A stretch of DNA of 64,000 nucleotides, taken from Oxalobacteraceae bacterium OTU3CINTB1. GTDB lineage: Bacteria; Pseudomonadota; Gammaproteobacteria; Burkholderiales; Burkholderiaceae_D. This document shows, piece by piece, positions 42,923-55,994 of this stretch. The notes under the pieces are model-generated. The model did no database searches and had not been told where the DNA came from. It worked only from the letters and a program-made list of their open reading frames with translations. A program made the translations under genes and the position numbers. How positions within the stretch are numbered: the stretch's first letter is position 1; every line of letters starts with the position of its first letter. The DNA is taken from contig CP099652.1 of NCBI GenBank assembly GCA_024123955.1, positions 3,596,001-3,660,000 on the forward strand. The letters are read 5' to 3'.

Positions 42923-44542
42923 ATGAAACTCCCTCAATTGAAGACCGGCGCGCGCGTGCTGGCGTCGTTCGCCATGCTGCTGTTGGCGATGGCCTGCATG
43001 TCGGCCGTGTCGCTGTGGCGCCTGCAGTCCGCCAACGACACCGCGTCCAATCTGGTCGATGAAAAGCTGGCCAAGCAGCAGTTGACGTCCGAGCTGCTCG
43101 GCGTGGCCGAGCTCAATGGCCTGCGGGCGATCTCCATCGCCCGCAGCGACAGCCTCGAAGTGGGCGACATCTTCCAAGCGCAACTGGTCGCCGGCGAGAA
43201 GGTGGCGGCGGGCATGGATCGCCGCCTGGCCGCGATGCCGGCCGACGGCGTGGAGCGCGAGCTGCTGCTGGCCGTTGGCGCGAGGCGCGCAGCGTATCTG
43301 GCCTTGCGTGCCGACTTGTTCAAGTTGAAGGACAGCGGACGGATACAGGAAGTGAGCGACTTGCTCGACACCCGCCTGGCCGGCGCCTTTGGCGCCTATA
43401 CCGGCGCGCTGCAAAAACTGCTGGCGTATCAAACGCAGGAGGCCAGGACGATGGCCGCGCTGTCGGCCAGCCAGTATCGAAGCAGCCGCGCGCTGCTGAT
43501 CGGGCTCGGACTGGCGACCCTGGCGCTGGGCGCGGTGCTGGCGCTGATGCTGACCCGCAGTATCGTGCGTCCGCTGACACGCGCGGTGGCGCTGGCCGAA
43601 CAGGTCGCGGCCGGCCAACTGCACGTGGTCATCGAGCATGGACGCGGCGACGAGATCGGCCAGCTGTTCGACGCGCTGAGCCACATGACGGGCCGCCTGG
43701 CCGACACCGTCGGCCGGGTGCGCGACGGCGCGGTGGCGATCGATTCGGCCTCGCGCGAAATCGCCAACGGCAATATGGATCTGTCGCGCCGCACCGAGCA
43801 TCAGGCCGGGGCGCTGCAGGAGACCGCGTCGGCGATGGTGCAACTGACGTCGGCGGTGCGCGCAAACAGCGGCAACGCGCGCCAGGCCAATGCGCTGGCC
43901 TTGTCGGCGTCGGAGGTCGCGGAAAAGGGCGGCAAGGTGGTGTCGGAGGTGGTGCGGACGATGGCCGGGATCAACGACTACGCGCACAAGATCGTCGACA
44001 TCACCGGCGTGATCGACAGCATCGCCTTCCAGACCAATATCCTGGCGTTGAACGCCGCCGTCGAAGCGGCGCGCGCGGGCGAGCAGGGTCGCGGCTTCGC
44101 GGTGGTCGCTTCCGAAGTGCGCAATCTGGCGCAGCGTTCGGCGGCGGCGGCCAAGCAGATCAAACAACTGATCAACGACTCGGCCGGCCAAATCGCCAGC
44201 GGCAGCGCGCTTGCCGAAGACGCCGGCGCGACGATGGACGACATCGTGCTGAGCGTGCGCAAGGTCACCGCCATCATGGCCTCGATCAGCAGCGCCAGCG
44301 CCGAGCAGGAACACGGCATCGGCCAGGTGACGACCGCCATCGGCGAGATGGACGGCGTCACGCAGCAAAACGCCGCGCTGGTCGAGGAGGCGGCGGCGGC
44401 GGCGGCGGCGATGCAAGCGCAGGCGAAGGAACTGGCGCAACTGGTCGGCTCCTTCAAGATCGACGCCGCCGCGCCAAAGTCACCAATGCCAACGAAATCC
44501 AGCGTCCATCGGATCCACGTAGGTCGGATTAGCGCAGCGTAA
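42923..44542 (+). CDS. Methyl-accepting chemotaxis protein
   Basis: A 539-residue chemoreceptor. The N-terminal membrane helix ([20 protein letters not shown]) is followed by a ~160-residue periplasmic four-helix sensor, a second helix ([19 protein letters not shown]), HAMP and a cytoplasmic signalling domain. The hairpin tip ([20 protein letters not shown] and [20 protein letters not shown]) is the invariant CheA/CheW contact. The Ala-rich stretch near the end precedes a tail whose last residues (HVGRISAA) and stop are encoded by REP copy D, so the native C-terminus has probably been replaced. There is no CheR-binding pentapeptide. Confidence 0.95.
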   Translation: MKLPQLKTGARVLASFAMLLLAMACMSAVSLWRLQSANDTASNLVDEKLAKQQLTSELLGVAELNGLRAISIARSDSLEVGDIFQAQLVAGEKVAAGMDRRLAAMPADGVERELLLAVGARRAAYLALRADLFKLKDSGRIQEVSDLLDTRLAGAFGAYTGALQKLLAYQTQEARTMAALSASQYRSSRALLIGLGLATLALGAVLALMLTRSIVRPLTRAVALAEQVAAGQLHVVIEHGRGDEIGQLFDALSHMTGRLADTVGRVRDGAVAIDSASREIANGNMDLSRRTEHQAGALQETASAMVQLTSAVRANSGNARQANALALSASEVAEKGGKVVSEVVRTMAGINDYAHKIVDITGVIDSIAFQTNILALNAAVEAARAGEQGRGFAVVASEVRNLAQRSAAAAKQIKQLINDSAGQIASGSALAEDAGATMDDIVLSVRKVTAIMASISSASAEQEHGIGQVTTAIGEMDGVTQQNAALVEEAAAAAAAMQAQAKELAQLVGSFKIDAAAPKSPMPTKSSVHRIHVGRISAA

Positions 44543-44555
44543 TCCGCCATGCATG
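44517..44555 (+). repeat. REP copy D, overlapping the MCP 3' end
   Basis: Core GGATTAGCGCAGCGTAATCC with one mismatch to the usual GGCGG arm (GTCGG). Contains the MCP stop codon at 44540-44542 and is followed by ATGCATGC as in copies C and E. Confidence 0.85.
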
Positions 44556-44633
44556 CGTCGCGGCGGCCCATGCACCGACCGATATTGCTGTAAACTAACG
44601 GAGCTCAGCACTACTAACTATCCCGAACTCCCC

Positions 44634-46016
44634 ATGTCCGCTCTCAAATCCCCCTCCGGCACCCCGCCCATGTTCAATCTGGCGTGGCCGCTGCTGGTCG
44701 AACTGGGATTGGCGATAGGCGCCGGCGTGGTCGGCACCGCGCTGGCCTCGCGCATCTCGGACGCCGCCGGCGGCGCCTTCGCGATCGCCAGCCAGGTCTC
44801 GGCCACCTTGTTCATCCTGTTTCGCATCATCGGCGCCGGCGTCAGCGTGGTCGTCACGCAAAATCTCGGCGGCGGCCAGCGTGACGCCGCCGACAAGGTC
44901 GCGCGCGCGGTGGTCGGCGCCAGCACCTGGCTCGGCGCGGTCGCCGCGCTGGCCGCGCTGGCCGGCGCCAACGGGCTGCTGCATCTGCTCAACGCGCCGC
45001 CCGAGGTATTCCCGCTGGCCGCGCCGCTGTTGATGGCGCTAGCGCCGTCGCTGCTGTTCGACGCCTGGAACGCCTCGATGGCCAGCGTGATGCGCGCCCA
45101 TTTGCGCACCCGCGACACGTTGCTGGTGCTGATCGCCATGCACGTCAGCCACCTGGCGCTGGCCATCCCGCTGATGTACGGCTGGGGACCGCTGCCCGCC
45201 ATGGGCCTGCCCGGCTTCGCGGTGGCGCTGGCGGTCAGCCGCGCCATCGGCCTGGCCCTGCATCTGTGGCTGTGGCGCATTCATCTCGGCGTCACCCTGG
45301 TGCGCAGCGACTGGTGGCGCCTGCCGCGCCGCGAGCTGGCGGCGGTGCTGCATATCGGCCTGCCCGGCGCGGCCGAGAACATCGCCTACCGCCTGGCCTT
45401 CATGTTCAGCGTGGCGACGGCGGCGCAACTGGGCGCCACCTCGCTGGCGACCCAGGCCTACGTGCTGCAGTTGATGGGCGGGGTGATGATGTTCAGTATC
45501 GCCACCGGCCTGGCGGTGGAAATCGTGGTCGGCTACCTGATCGGCGCGGGCGACCTGCGCGAGGCGCACGCCGTGGTGCGGCGCGCGCTGAAGATCGGCC
45601 TGGTGGCGTGCGTGGTGATCGCCGCCGCCGCCGCGCTGGGCGGCCGCTGGCTGCTAGGCTGGTTCACGCAGGACCAGCAGATCGTCGACGCCGGCATCAC
45701 GCTACTGTGGATCACGGTGCTGCTGGAGCCGGGCCGCACCTTCAACCTGGTGGTGATCAACGCGCTGCGCGCGGCCGGCGACGCCCGTTTCCCGGTGATG
45801 GCGGGCGCCTTGTCGATGTTGCTGGTACTGGCCGGCGGCAGCTGGGTGCTGGGCGTGGTGCTGGGCTGGGGCCTGGTCAGCGTGTGGATCGCCTATGTCG
45901 CCGACGAATGGATACGCGGCTTGATCATGTGGCACCGCTGGCAAACCCACGCCTGGGTGCCGCACGCGCGGGCGTCGCGCAAGCGGCTGCGGCCCGCGAT
46001 CGTGGTCGAGGGATGA
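44634..46016 (+). CDS. MATE family efflux transporter
   Basis: A ~460-residue inner-membrane antiporter with twelve hydrophobic segments in two halves. N-terminal LAWPLLVELGLAIGAGVVGT and the repeat-equivalent LHIGLPGAAENIAYRLAFMF mark the starts of the two MATE halves; VVTQNLGGGQRDAADKVARA is the conserved loop after helix 2-3. The ATG at 44634 is used since upstream codons lie in the REP-adjacent region; the RBS is weak. The substrate is unknown. It follows the MCP gene by ~90 bases. Confidence 0.9.
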   Translation: MSALKSPSGTPPMFNLAWPLLVELGLAIGAGVVGTALASRISDAAGGAFAIASQVSATLFILFRIIGAGVSVVVTQNLGGGQRDAADKVARAVVGASTWLGAVAALAALAGANGLLHLLNAPPEVFPLAAPLLMALAPSLLFDAWNASMASVMRAHLRTRDTLLVLIAMHVSHLALAIPLMYGWGPLPAMGLPGFAVALAVSRAIGLALHLWLWRIHLGVTLVRSDWWRLPRRELAAVLHIGLPGAAENIAYRLAFMFSVATAAQLGATSLATQAYVLQLMGGVMMFSIATGLAVEIVVGYLIGAGDLREAHAVVRRALKIGLVACVVIAAAAALGGRWLLGWFTQDQQIVDAGITLLWITVLLEPGRTFNLVVINALRAAGDARFPVMAGALSMLLVLAGGSWVLGVVLGWGLVSVWIAYVADEWIRGLIMWHRWQTHAWVPHARASRKRLRPAIVVEG

Positions 46017-46054
46017 AAAAACGCCCGGCGCGCGTTTGAGCTGTGGCCGGGCGT
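46015..46054 (-). terminator. Intrinsic terminator of the porin/PstS-like operon
   Basis: ACGCCCGGC and GCCGGGCGT form a 9-bp stem (46021-46054); on the - strand it is followed by a run of six T (46020-46015). It overlaps the end of the MATE gene. Confidence 0.82.
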
Positions 46055-46082
46055 CGTATCGCACATCTTTCAGCGCATTTCG

Positions 46083-46493
46083 TTACTGCACGGTGAGGAT
46101 CACTTTGACCGTGTCGTCGACCTGCGCTTTCTCGATGTAGCCGATGGCGGTCGGATCGGCCGCCACCGCCTTTTTCACTTCGGCGCTGGAGGCGTATTCC
46201 TTCGGCGCGCTGGCCTTGCCGGTGAAGACCAGCTTGGACCAGATGGCCTTGACTTGGGTCGCATCCTTGTCCAGCACCTTTTTATAGAACTCGTTGCGCA
46301 GCGCGCCGTCCGTGTGTTCGACGGGCGTGAACAAGGTCGATTTCCCGAGGAAGAACTGGCCGGCCTGTTCGCTGAACATGCGCGTGGCGGGGTTCTTCGG
46401 GCTGACGATGACCACGATCTCCGCCGCGAACGAAGGCGCGGCGAACGCGCAGACACCCGCCGCCAGCAGCAGCTTGCCGATAGTCGTTTTCAT
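46083..46493 (-). CDS. Short PstS-like periplasmic phosphate-binding protein
   Basis: A 136-residue exported protein: signal peptide KLLLAAGVCAFAAPSFA, then EIVVIVSPKNPATRMFSEQA. VEHTDGALRNEFYKKVLDKD and the terminal PTAIGYIEKAQVDDTVKVIL resemble the short substrate-binding proteins annotated as phosphate ABC transporter components in Burkholderiales, about half the length of classical PstS. AAGGAGA sits 6 bases before the ATG. It starts 10 bases after the porin gene and is surely its operon partner. No Pst permease is nearby, so a different ligand or role is possible. Confidence 0.8.
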   Translation of the reverse strand: MKTTIGKLLLAAGVCAFAAPSFAAEIVVIVSPKNPATRMFSEQAGQFFLGKSTLFTPVEHTDGALRNEFYKKVLDKDATQVKAIWSKLVFTGKASAPKEYASSAEVKKAVAADPTAIGYIEKAQVDDTVKVILTVQ

Positions 46494-46503
46494 GTGGTTC
46501 TCC

Positions 46504-47754
46504 TTAGAAGACGAAATCGATGGCGGCGGCGTAGACATTCACCGTGCTGCCGGCAAAGCCGGGCTTGGGGGCGAGGAAGTAGCCGTTGCCGTCACGCGTC
46601 TTGACACGGTCCATCTGCACCTTGAACGCCGCCGATTTGTAGAAGTCCCAGCGCAAGCCGATCGCGGTGCTCGATTGCAGGCCCGCCTTGAGCGCGCTGT
46701 TCGCGCCGGCCGCCAGCGGCGCCAGCGGACCGGTGGTCGGCAGCGTCGCGAAGCTGCGGATGCTGTCCTGCTTCACGTCCCCGTGCATCACGAACGGTAC
46801 GAATTTTCCCCAACGGTAGCCCAGCATCACATACCAGGATGTGGTGTCATGCACCAGGCGGGTGTCGGTCTTGCGCTTGGCATATTCGGCCATGCCGATG
46901 ATGTTGTGGTAGTCCATGCTGATGCCGGCCGAGTTGAAGGTGCCCGTGACGTCGCGCGACGGGATCTGCGCCAGGATGCCGGTCATTTTCAGCGCCGTGA
47001 AGGCGGTGGTGAGCGTTTGCACGTTCGGGCTGTCGTTGATGGTCAACTTGGTGCGCGAATGGCCAAGCCGGTAGGTGAACGGCCCGTTTTCAAGCAGCAC
47101 CTGCGCCGCCATGGCCGGCTTGAAGTCCACTTGCACGCCGTCGTTGAGGCGCACGTTGGCCCTGCCGATCCCGAACTGCGCGGTCACGGTGCTGTCGCCG
47201 AACGCGTGCTGGTAGGTGATGTCGCCGCCGTCGGCGCTGTCGAATGGCACCTGGCGATACACCTCGGTCGGCGGGCGAAGCATGGTGTTGGCGTAGCCGA
47301 CGTTGCGCACGTCCGAGATCATATAGACCGGCAGGCCGACGCGGCCCAGGCGCACGGAAAAGTCGTCGCTCAGCTTGATCTTGGCGAAGGCCCAGGTCAA
47401 TTCGGCGCCGTAGCTGTCCTCGTCGCCGTATTTGCGCACCAGGCCTTGCGCGGTGAACGAGATGGTGTCGCTCAGTTTGCCGGTGACCTGCAGTCCAAGG
47501 TTGGAATCGACGCCGGTGCGCCAGTCCTTGCGCGCGCCGCTGGCCTGGTTGAGGCGTGAAAACTCCGCGTCATCGGTATCGGTCCGCGTCACCGCGCCGG
47601 TGCCGAAACCGCTGATGGTGATCGGCGGGCCGTCCTGTGCGTAGGCCGTCGCGCAAAAAGCGCCAAGGATGGCCAGCGCCGTCAGCGATTTCATCGCGGG
47701 ATTAAAAACTGGGTTGCGAGCTAAAGTGCGGTTTGCAAGCCTCGTTTGTTTCAT
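46504..47754 (-). CDS. Outer-membrane porin-like protein
   Basis: A 416-residue predicted beta-barrel protein. ATG 47754 has GGAGGG at good spacing; a start at 47694 would give a cleaner signal peptide (SLTALAILGAFCATAYAQ) but has no RBS, so the signal may begin ~20 residues in. Mature residues alternate hydrophobic and polar with many Gly, Tyr and Arg, and the chain ends AAAIDFVF with terminal Phe, the barrel-assembly signature. It resembles porins lying beside short PstS-like proteins. The cargo is unknown. A 17-base palindrome lies ~105 bases upstream. Confidence 0.8.
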   Translation of the reverse strand: MKQTRLANRTLARNPVFNPAMKSLTALAILGAFCATAYAQDGPPITISGFGTGAVTRTDTDDAEFSRLNQASGARKDWRTGVDSNLGLQVTGKLSDTISFTAQGLVRKYGDEDSYGAELTWAFAKIKLSDDFSVRLGRVGLPVYMISDVRNVGYANTMLRPPTEVYRQVPFDSADGGDITYQHAFGDSTVTAQFGIGRANVRLNDGVQVDFKPAMAAQVLLENGPFTYRLGHSRTKLTINDSPNVQTLTTAFTALKMTGILAQIPSRDVTGTFNSAGISMDYHNIIGMAEYAKRKTDTRLVHDTTSWYVMLGYRWGKFVPFVMHGDVKQDSIRSFATLPTTGPLAPLAAGANSALKAGLQSSTAIGLRWDFYKSAAFKVQMDRVKTRDGNGYFLAPKPGFAGSTVNVYAAAIDFVF

Positions 47755-47858
47755 CGTGTACCCTCCGGTGGTTATGTAATGGCGCTATGTTTGTCTGCTT
47801 CGCCTTTATTTAGTGTGGCCCGGAAGGTGTTGATGCGGGTCAAATTTATACGAAAATG

Positions 47859-47875
47859 TCACAATTCCGTTGTGA
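47859..47875. promoter_or_regulatory. Operator-like palindrome upstream of the porin operon
   Basis: TCACAA, five bases, TTGTGA. On the - strand a TATAAA lies ~9 bases downstream of it, so a bound regulator would overlap the -35 region. The arms are the reverse of a CRP site order, so it is not a CRP box. Confidence 0.45.
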
Positions 47876-48018
47876 TGGGGCAACGACTTTCGATATGGGA
47901 CCGCTATCAAGTGGCTCAAACGGCAAGCTTGCCTAAGCCATGTCTGCGATTTTTCGGGTGGTTTTACGGCTGTAAGCGGGCGCGGCCGTGACACACTTTC
48001 CGTGAGGGCGGCCCGGGT

Positions 48019-51831
<3,813 letters not shown>

Positions 51832-52033
51832 GGCAGCATGTTTTGAATTATCCGAGTGGCACCCGGCCACTATATCGTATTTGCGCCGGGCTTTGCGCCG
51901 GGTTCATACATTTGGCGCCGGCGGCGTGCATTTCGCGCCGTTGGCGCGCCGTTCGTCGCATCGGCCGCCGGCGGGGACCGCGCCTGGCTACAGTGGACGC
52001 CTGTTTCATCCACCACAACCGCCGGAGCCCGAC

Positions 52034-52462
52034 ATGACATACCAGACCGCCACAGCCTTCCTTGCCTTCCTCTTCGCCGCGGCAGGCGTCAACGCCGGCG
52101 CCAGCGCGGCCGACCTCACCATCACGGTCGAAGGCGTGGCCAGCGCCGATGGCCGCTTGATGGTCGCCTTGTATAACGCCGCCGAGACTTTTCGCGGCAA
52201 GCCGTATCTGGCGCGGATGGCGCCCGCGTCGACCGGCGCCGTCACGCTGGCGTTCAAGGAACTGCCGGCCGGCGACTACGCGTTCGCGGTCTATCACGAC
52301 GCCAACGGCAACGGCAAGCTCGATTTGAACGCGGTCGGCATGCCGGTCGAGGACTACGCCTTCAGCAACAACGCCATGGGCAATCGCAGCGCGCCGAGCT
52401 ACGAGGATGCGCGCTTCCAGGTGCCGGCCGGCGGGGCCGCCGTCAGCGTCACCCTGCGCTGA
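52034..52462 (+). CDS. DUF2141 domain exported protein
   Basis: A 142-residue secreted protein. A signal peptide covers ~1-26 (FLAFLFAAAGVNAGASA). DUF2141 hallmarks: LTITVEGVASADGRLMVALY, FKELPAGDYAFAVYHDANGN, KLDLNAVGMPVEDYAFSNNA. This is a small beta-sandwich with a calcium-binding-like DANGNGKLD loop. GGAG lies before the ATG. It is followed 10 bases later by a carotenoid oxygenase, an arrangement suggesting co-expression; the function of the family is unknown. Confidence 0.9.
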   Translation: MTYQTATAFLAFLFAAAGVNAGASAADLTITVEGVASADGRLMVALYNAAETFRGKPYLARMAPASTGAVTLAFKELPAGDYAFAVYHDANGNGKLDLNAVGMPVEDYAFSNNAMGNRSAPSYEDARFQVPAGGAAVSVTLR

Positions 52463-52472
52463 GAGGGGGGAG

Positions 52473-53966
52473 ATGATGAACCAACGCCGCCAGTTTCTTT
52501 CCCGTGGCATCGGCCTTGCCGCCCTGGGTGCGTCCGCCGGGCCGGCCTTTGCCGACAGCGAGACCTCGCGCCGCTTCCATCAGGCGCTTGAGCGCAATCC
52601 GCGTCTGTCCGTGTACGCCGATACCGGCGGCGAACAGACGGGCCTGGCGCTGGTTGGCGGCAGCATGCCGGCGGACCTGAACGGCGTGTTTTACCGCAAC
52701 GGGCCGGGACGCTTCGAGTTGGGCGGCGAGCGCTATCACCATTGGTTTGACGGCGACGGCTTTGCCCAGCGCTGGCAGGTCGGTGGCGGCAAGGTCGCTC
52801 ATCGCGGCCGTTTCGTGTTGACGAAAAAATTCGATGAGGAGAACAAGGCGGGCCGCTTCCTGTATCCGGCCTTCGGCACTGCGATCGCGCGCCGCGCGAT
52901 GAAGAACAACGACAGCGTCAACGTCGCCAACACCAATCTGCTGCCGTTCAATGGCGCCTTGTACGCGCTGTGGGAGGGCGGCTCGGCGATCGAACTCGAT
53001 CCGGAGACGCTGGCCACGCGCGGCGCCAAGACCTGGCGCGCCGACCTGAAGGCCATGCCTTTTTCCGCCCATCCCAAAATCGACCCTGATGGCGGCCTGT
53101 GGAACTTCGGCAATCCGCCCGGCGGCGACCAGTTGGTGATCTATCGCCTGAACGCCGCCGGCGAGGTGACGCGCACCGCCATGGTGCCGGTGCCGCGCCT
53201 GAACATGGTGCACGACTTCGTCGTCAGCGGCCGCCACCTGATCTTCCTGGTGCCGCCGTACGCCATGCGCGCCGATGCCGGTCTCAGTCTGGCCGAACGC
53301 ATGCAATGGGACGGCGCTGCGCGGCCGCTGCGCGCGGTCGTCATCGACAAGAATACGCTGGAACTGCGCCGGGTGTTCGAACTGCCCGCGCGCTCCGTCT
53401 TCCACCTCGGGAACGCGTTCGAGGATGGCGCCTGCACACGTCTGGACGCGGTGCTGCACGAAGGCGACGTCCTGCCCGATCCCGCGCTGCCGATGCGCGG
53501 CGACATGCGCGCATACGGCGCGGGACGCAGCGCCACGGTGCAGATCACCCTGGACTACGCCACCGGCCAGGCGCGCGAGGCGCGGCTGTTCGGCGTCAGC
53601 GAGTTCCCGCGCGTGGCGCCGCAGGTGGTGTCGGCGCGCCACCGCCGGCTGGCGGTGCTCGGCGCCGACGGCGTCGGCAAGGATCTGATCCTCAATACCG
53701 TCAATCTGATCGACACCGACAGCGGCAAGGCCGATAGCTATGCTTTCGGCGCCGGCTGGCAGGTGGAGGAGCACGTGCTGGTGCCCCGGCGCGGAGCGCG
53801 TTCGGAGACCGACGGCTATCTGGTCGGCGTGGCGCAGGACACGCGGCGCGGCCAGACGGTGCTGACGGTGTTCGATGCGCACAACATCAAGGCCGGTCCA
53901 AGGGCGCTCGCGCGATTGTCTTATCGCGCGCCGGTTTGCTTTCATGGTAACTTTCTGCCGACATGA
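52473..53966 (+). CDS. Carotenoid cleavage oxygenase family protein, exported
   Basis: A 497-residue iron(II) oxygenase-type propeller. The N-terminus has a twin-arginine-like signal (RRQFLSRGIGLAALGASAG). FYRNGPGRFELGG and YHHWFDGDGFAQRW are family blocks. The four metal-binding His expected one per propeller quarter are plausible at SAHPKID, MVHDFVV, FHLGNAFE and the terminal CFHGNFLP. The overall chain matches the RPE65/carotenoid oxygenase family. Carotenoid or stilbene substrates are both possible. Two ATGs are adjacent; the strong purine-rich RBS serves either. The stop overlaps the next gene (ATGA). Confidence 0.9.
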   Translation: MMNQRRQFLSRGIGLAALGASAGPAFADSETSRRFHQALERNPRLSVYADTGGEQTGLALVGGSMPADLNGVFYRNGPGRFELGGERYHHWFDGDGFAQRWQVGGGKVAHRGRFVLTKKFDEENKAGRFLYPAFGTAIARRAMKNNDSVNVANTNLLPFNGALYALWEGGSAIELDPETLATRGAKTWRADLKAMPFSAHPKIDPDGGLWNFGNPPGGDQLVIYRLNAAGEVTRTAMVPVPRLNMVHDFVVSGRHLIFLVPPYAMRADAGLSLAERMQWDGAARPLRAVVIDKNTLELRRVFELPARSVFHLGNAFEDGACTRLDAVLHEGDVLPDPALPMRGDMRAYGAGRSATVQITLDYATGQAREARLFGVSEFPRVAPQVVSARHRRLAVLGADGVGKDLILNTVNLIDTDSGKADSYAFGAGWQVEEHVLVPRRGARSETDGYLVGVAQDTRRGQTVLTVFDAHNIKAGPRALARLSYRAPVCFHGNFLPT

Positions 53967-55150
53967 ATACTATCCACGACACCATCCCGGGCGCCAAACC
54001 GCCGCCGATCGCGCATCCGCTCGAAGTCATCCCGTTTTTCCGGCGCTGGCCGCATTCGGTGCCCCGCAACGTTGTCTACACCGTCATCTTCAGCTGTGCG
54101 GTGGCGCTGGCGCTGACGGTGATCGACATGGCCGGCGGCGCGAGCGTCCAGAGGCTGCGCAGTGATTTTCCGACGACGCTGATCATCTCGAACTTGATCG
54201 GTGGGTTGGTGTATGGCGGTATGTTTGCGCTGAACCGCTCGCTGGACGGCTGGGTGGCGCGCCTGCGCGGTGCGCGGCGCATGCTGTTCTACGTCGCGCT
54301 GATGTCGTTCAGCGTGCCGGTCGGCATAGGCCTGGGCAATGTGCTGATGAACAGAACCAATCCCCTGCTGGTGCTGGGCCAGCGCGGCGTGTGGGTGTAT
54401 TCGCTGGCGACGGGCGTGCTGGTCGCCGGATTCATGTACCTGGTTCATCGTAGCGGGGAGCGGCGGATGCAGCAGGCGATGGCGGCGGCGCGCGACAACG
54501 CATTGATCGCGTCGAGCCAGCGGCTGCTGGCGGAGGCGCGCCTGCGCGCGCTGCAGGCTCAGATCGAGCCGCACTTTTTGTACAACACGCTGGCCAACGT
54601 GGTCGGCCTGATCGGCACCCAGCCGGCCAAGGCGCAGCATATGCTGGAACGCTTCATCGACTATCTGCGCGCCAGCCTGGCGGCCAGCCGCGGCGACCAG
54701 GCGACGTTGGCCAGCGAGGCGGCCCTGCTGGCGGCCTACCTGGATGTGCTGGCGGTTCGCATGGGCGAGCGGCTGCGCTACCGTATCGACGTGCCGGATG
54801 ACCTGCGCGGCTTCGCGATCGCCCCGATGCTGCTGCAGCCCGTGGTGGAGAACGCGATCACACACGGCCTGGAGCCGAAGGTGGAGGGCGGCGAAATCGT
54901 CATCGGCGCGCGTTTGCTGGGCGATCGCGTGTGCGTGGAGGTCAGCGACACCGGCGCCGGCCTGGCCGGCCAAGGGGCGGCGAAGAAGCCCGGCGGCGGC
55001 GTGGGCCTGAGCAATCTGCGCGAGCGCCTGGCCAGTTTGTACGGCGGCGCGGCTCGGGTAGAATTACTGGAAAATCAACCCAGCGGCATGACGGTGCGCC
55101 TGATGCTGCCTTTGAACGCGAGTCCGACATCGATACCTTCCACGCCCTGA
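53963..55150 (+). CDS. LytS-type sensor histidine kinase
   Basis: A 395-residue membrane kinase with four hydrophobic segments (residues ~38-165). The His_kinase domain starts with LQAQIEPHFLYNTLANVVG (phospho-acceptor His in EPHF). The ATP-binding part has LQPVVENAITHGLEP and GGVGLSNLRERLASLYG. This is the usual partner of LytTR regulators, and the next gene is one. It is coupled to the oxygenase gene by a four-base overlap and its own end overlaps the regulator's beginning. Confidence 0.93.
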   Translation: MNTIHDTIPGAKPPPIAHPLEVIPFFRRWPHSVPRNVVYTVIFSCAVALALTVIDMAGGASVQRLRSDFPTTLIISNLIGGLVYGGMFALNRSLDGWVARLRGARRMLFYVALMSFSVPVGIGLGNVLMNRTNPLLVLGQRGVWVYSLATGVLVAGFMYLVHRSGERRMQQAMAAARDNALIASSQRLLAEARLRALQAQIEPHFLYNTLANVVGLIGTQPAKAQHMLERFIDYLRASLAASRGDQATLASEAALLAAYLDVLAVRMGERLRYRIDVPDDLRGFAIAPMLLQPVVENAITHGLEPKVEGGEIVIGARLLGDRVCVEVSDTGAGLAGQGAAKKPGGGVGLSNLRERLASLYGGAARVELLENQPSGMTVRLMLPLNASPTSIPSTP

Positions 55151-55941
55151 TAGCCGACGACGAGGCGCACCTGCGCGATTACCTGGAGGGACAGCTCAAC
55201 ACCGTGTGGCCGGAACTGCGGGTGGTCGCCAAAGCGGCCAACGGACTCGATGCGCTGCGCCTGATCGACGAGCAGGCGCCCGATGTGGTTTTCCTTGATA
55301 TCCGCATGCCGGGCATGACGGGACTGGACGTGGCGGCGCGGCTGATGGAGGGGCCGAAGCCGCCGCACATCGTGTTCGTCACCGCTTTCGACCAGTACGC
55401 GGTGGAGGCTTTCGAGCATTCGGCGGTGGATTATTTGTTGAAGCCGGCCGGCCTGGATCGGTTGTCAAAGACGGTGGTTAAATTGAAGACCGGGTTGCAA
55501 GCACGACGCGACGCCGTGTGCGAGCCTTCGGTGGCGAGCGGTGTGACGGCGGCCGCTTTGCAGGCCTTGTTGACGCAGCTGGGCGGAGCGGTGGCGGCTC
55601 CCGTTGCGGCTGCGGAGCCGTTGCAGTGGATACGCGCCTCGCAGGGCGATCAGACCCGTTTGATCTCGATCGACGAGGTGATTTACTTCCAGAGCAATGA
55701 CAAATATACGAGCGTGTTCCTGGCCGATGGCGAGAGTTTGATCCGCACGCCGATCAGCAAATTGCGCGAGCAGCTCGATGAGCGGCAATTCTGGCAGATA
55801 CACCGCAGCGTGATCGTCGCGGCCCGGCATGTGGCGGGGACGCGGCAGGATTTTCGCGGGCGCTTGATGGTGCAGCTGAAGGGGCGCGACGAGCAACTGG
55901 TGGTCAGCCGGAATTACGTGGATTTGTTCAAACAAATGTAG
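55129..55941 (+). CDS. LytTR family response regulator with non-canonical start
   Basis: A ~270-residue regulator: receiver (ALIADDEAHLRDYLEG, acceptor Asp in DVVFLDIRMPG, Lys in DYLLKPAG), Ala-rich linker, then LytTR DNA-binding domain (LISIDEVIYFQSNDKYTSVF and FWQIHRSVIVAARHV). In this frame there is no ATG, GTG or TTG between a GTG at 54931, deep inside the kinase gene, and the first receiver strand. Initiation from ATC at 55129 (GAG six bases upstream) or CTG at 55144 is possible, otherwise translation must re-start or frameshift from the kinase. The TAG stop is the first bases of REP copy E. Confidence 0.88.
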   Translation: MDTFHALIADDEAHLRDYLEGQLNTVWPELRVVAKAANGLDALRLIDEQAPDVVFLDIRMPGMTGLDVAARLMEGPKPPHIVFVTAFDQYAVEAFEHSAVDYLLKPAGLDRLSKTVVKLKTGLQARRDAVCEPSVASGVTAAALQALLTQLGGAVAAPVAAAEPLQWIRASQGDQTRLISIDEVIYFQSNDKYTSVFLADGESLIRTPISKLREQLDERQFWQIHRSVIVAARHVAGTRQDFRGRLMVQLKGRDEQLVVSRNYVDLFKQM

Positions 55942-55975
55942 GGCGGATTAGCGAAGCGTAATCCGCCATGCATGC
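55938..55975 (+). repeat. REP copy E
   Basis: Core GGCGGATTAGCGAAGCG then TAATCCGCC, followed by ATGCATGC. The regulator's TAG stop is at 55939-55941 inside the copy. Forms a pair with the inverted copy F 20 bases away. Confidence 0.88.
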
Positions 55976-55994
55976 GCCGCCAGCGGCTCGTAGA

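Noticed and set aside
44553..44633. Earlier start of the MATE gene
   Set aside because: The extra 27 residues include REP-adjacent sequence and no membrane or family signal.
47859..47875. CRP binding site
   Set aside because: The half-sites are in the opposite order to TGTGA-N6-TCACA, so it was kept only as a generic palindrome.
54931..55128. Upstream GTG start for the LytTR regulator
   Set aside because: It would add 66 Arg/Gly-rich residues that are an out-of-frame reading of the kinase ATPase domain.
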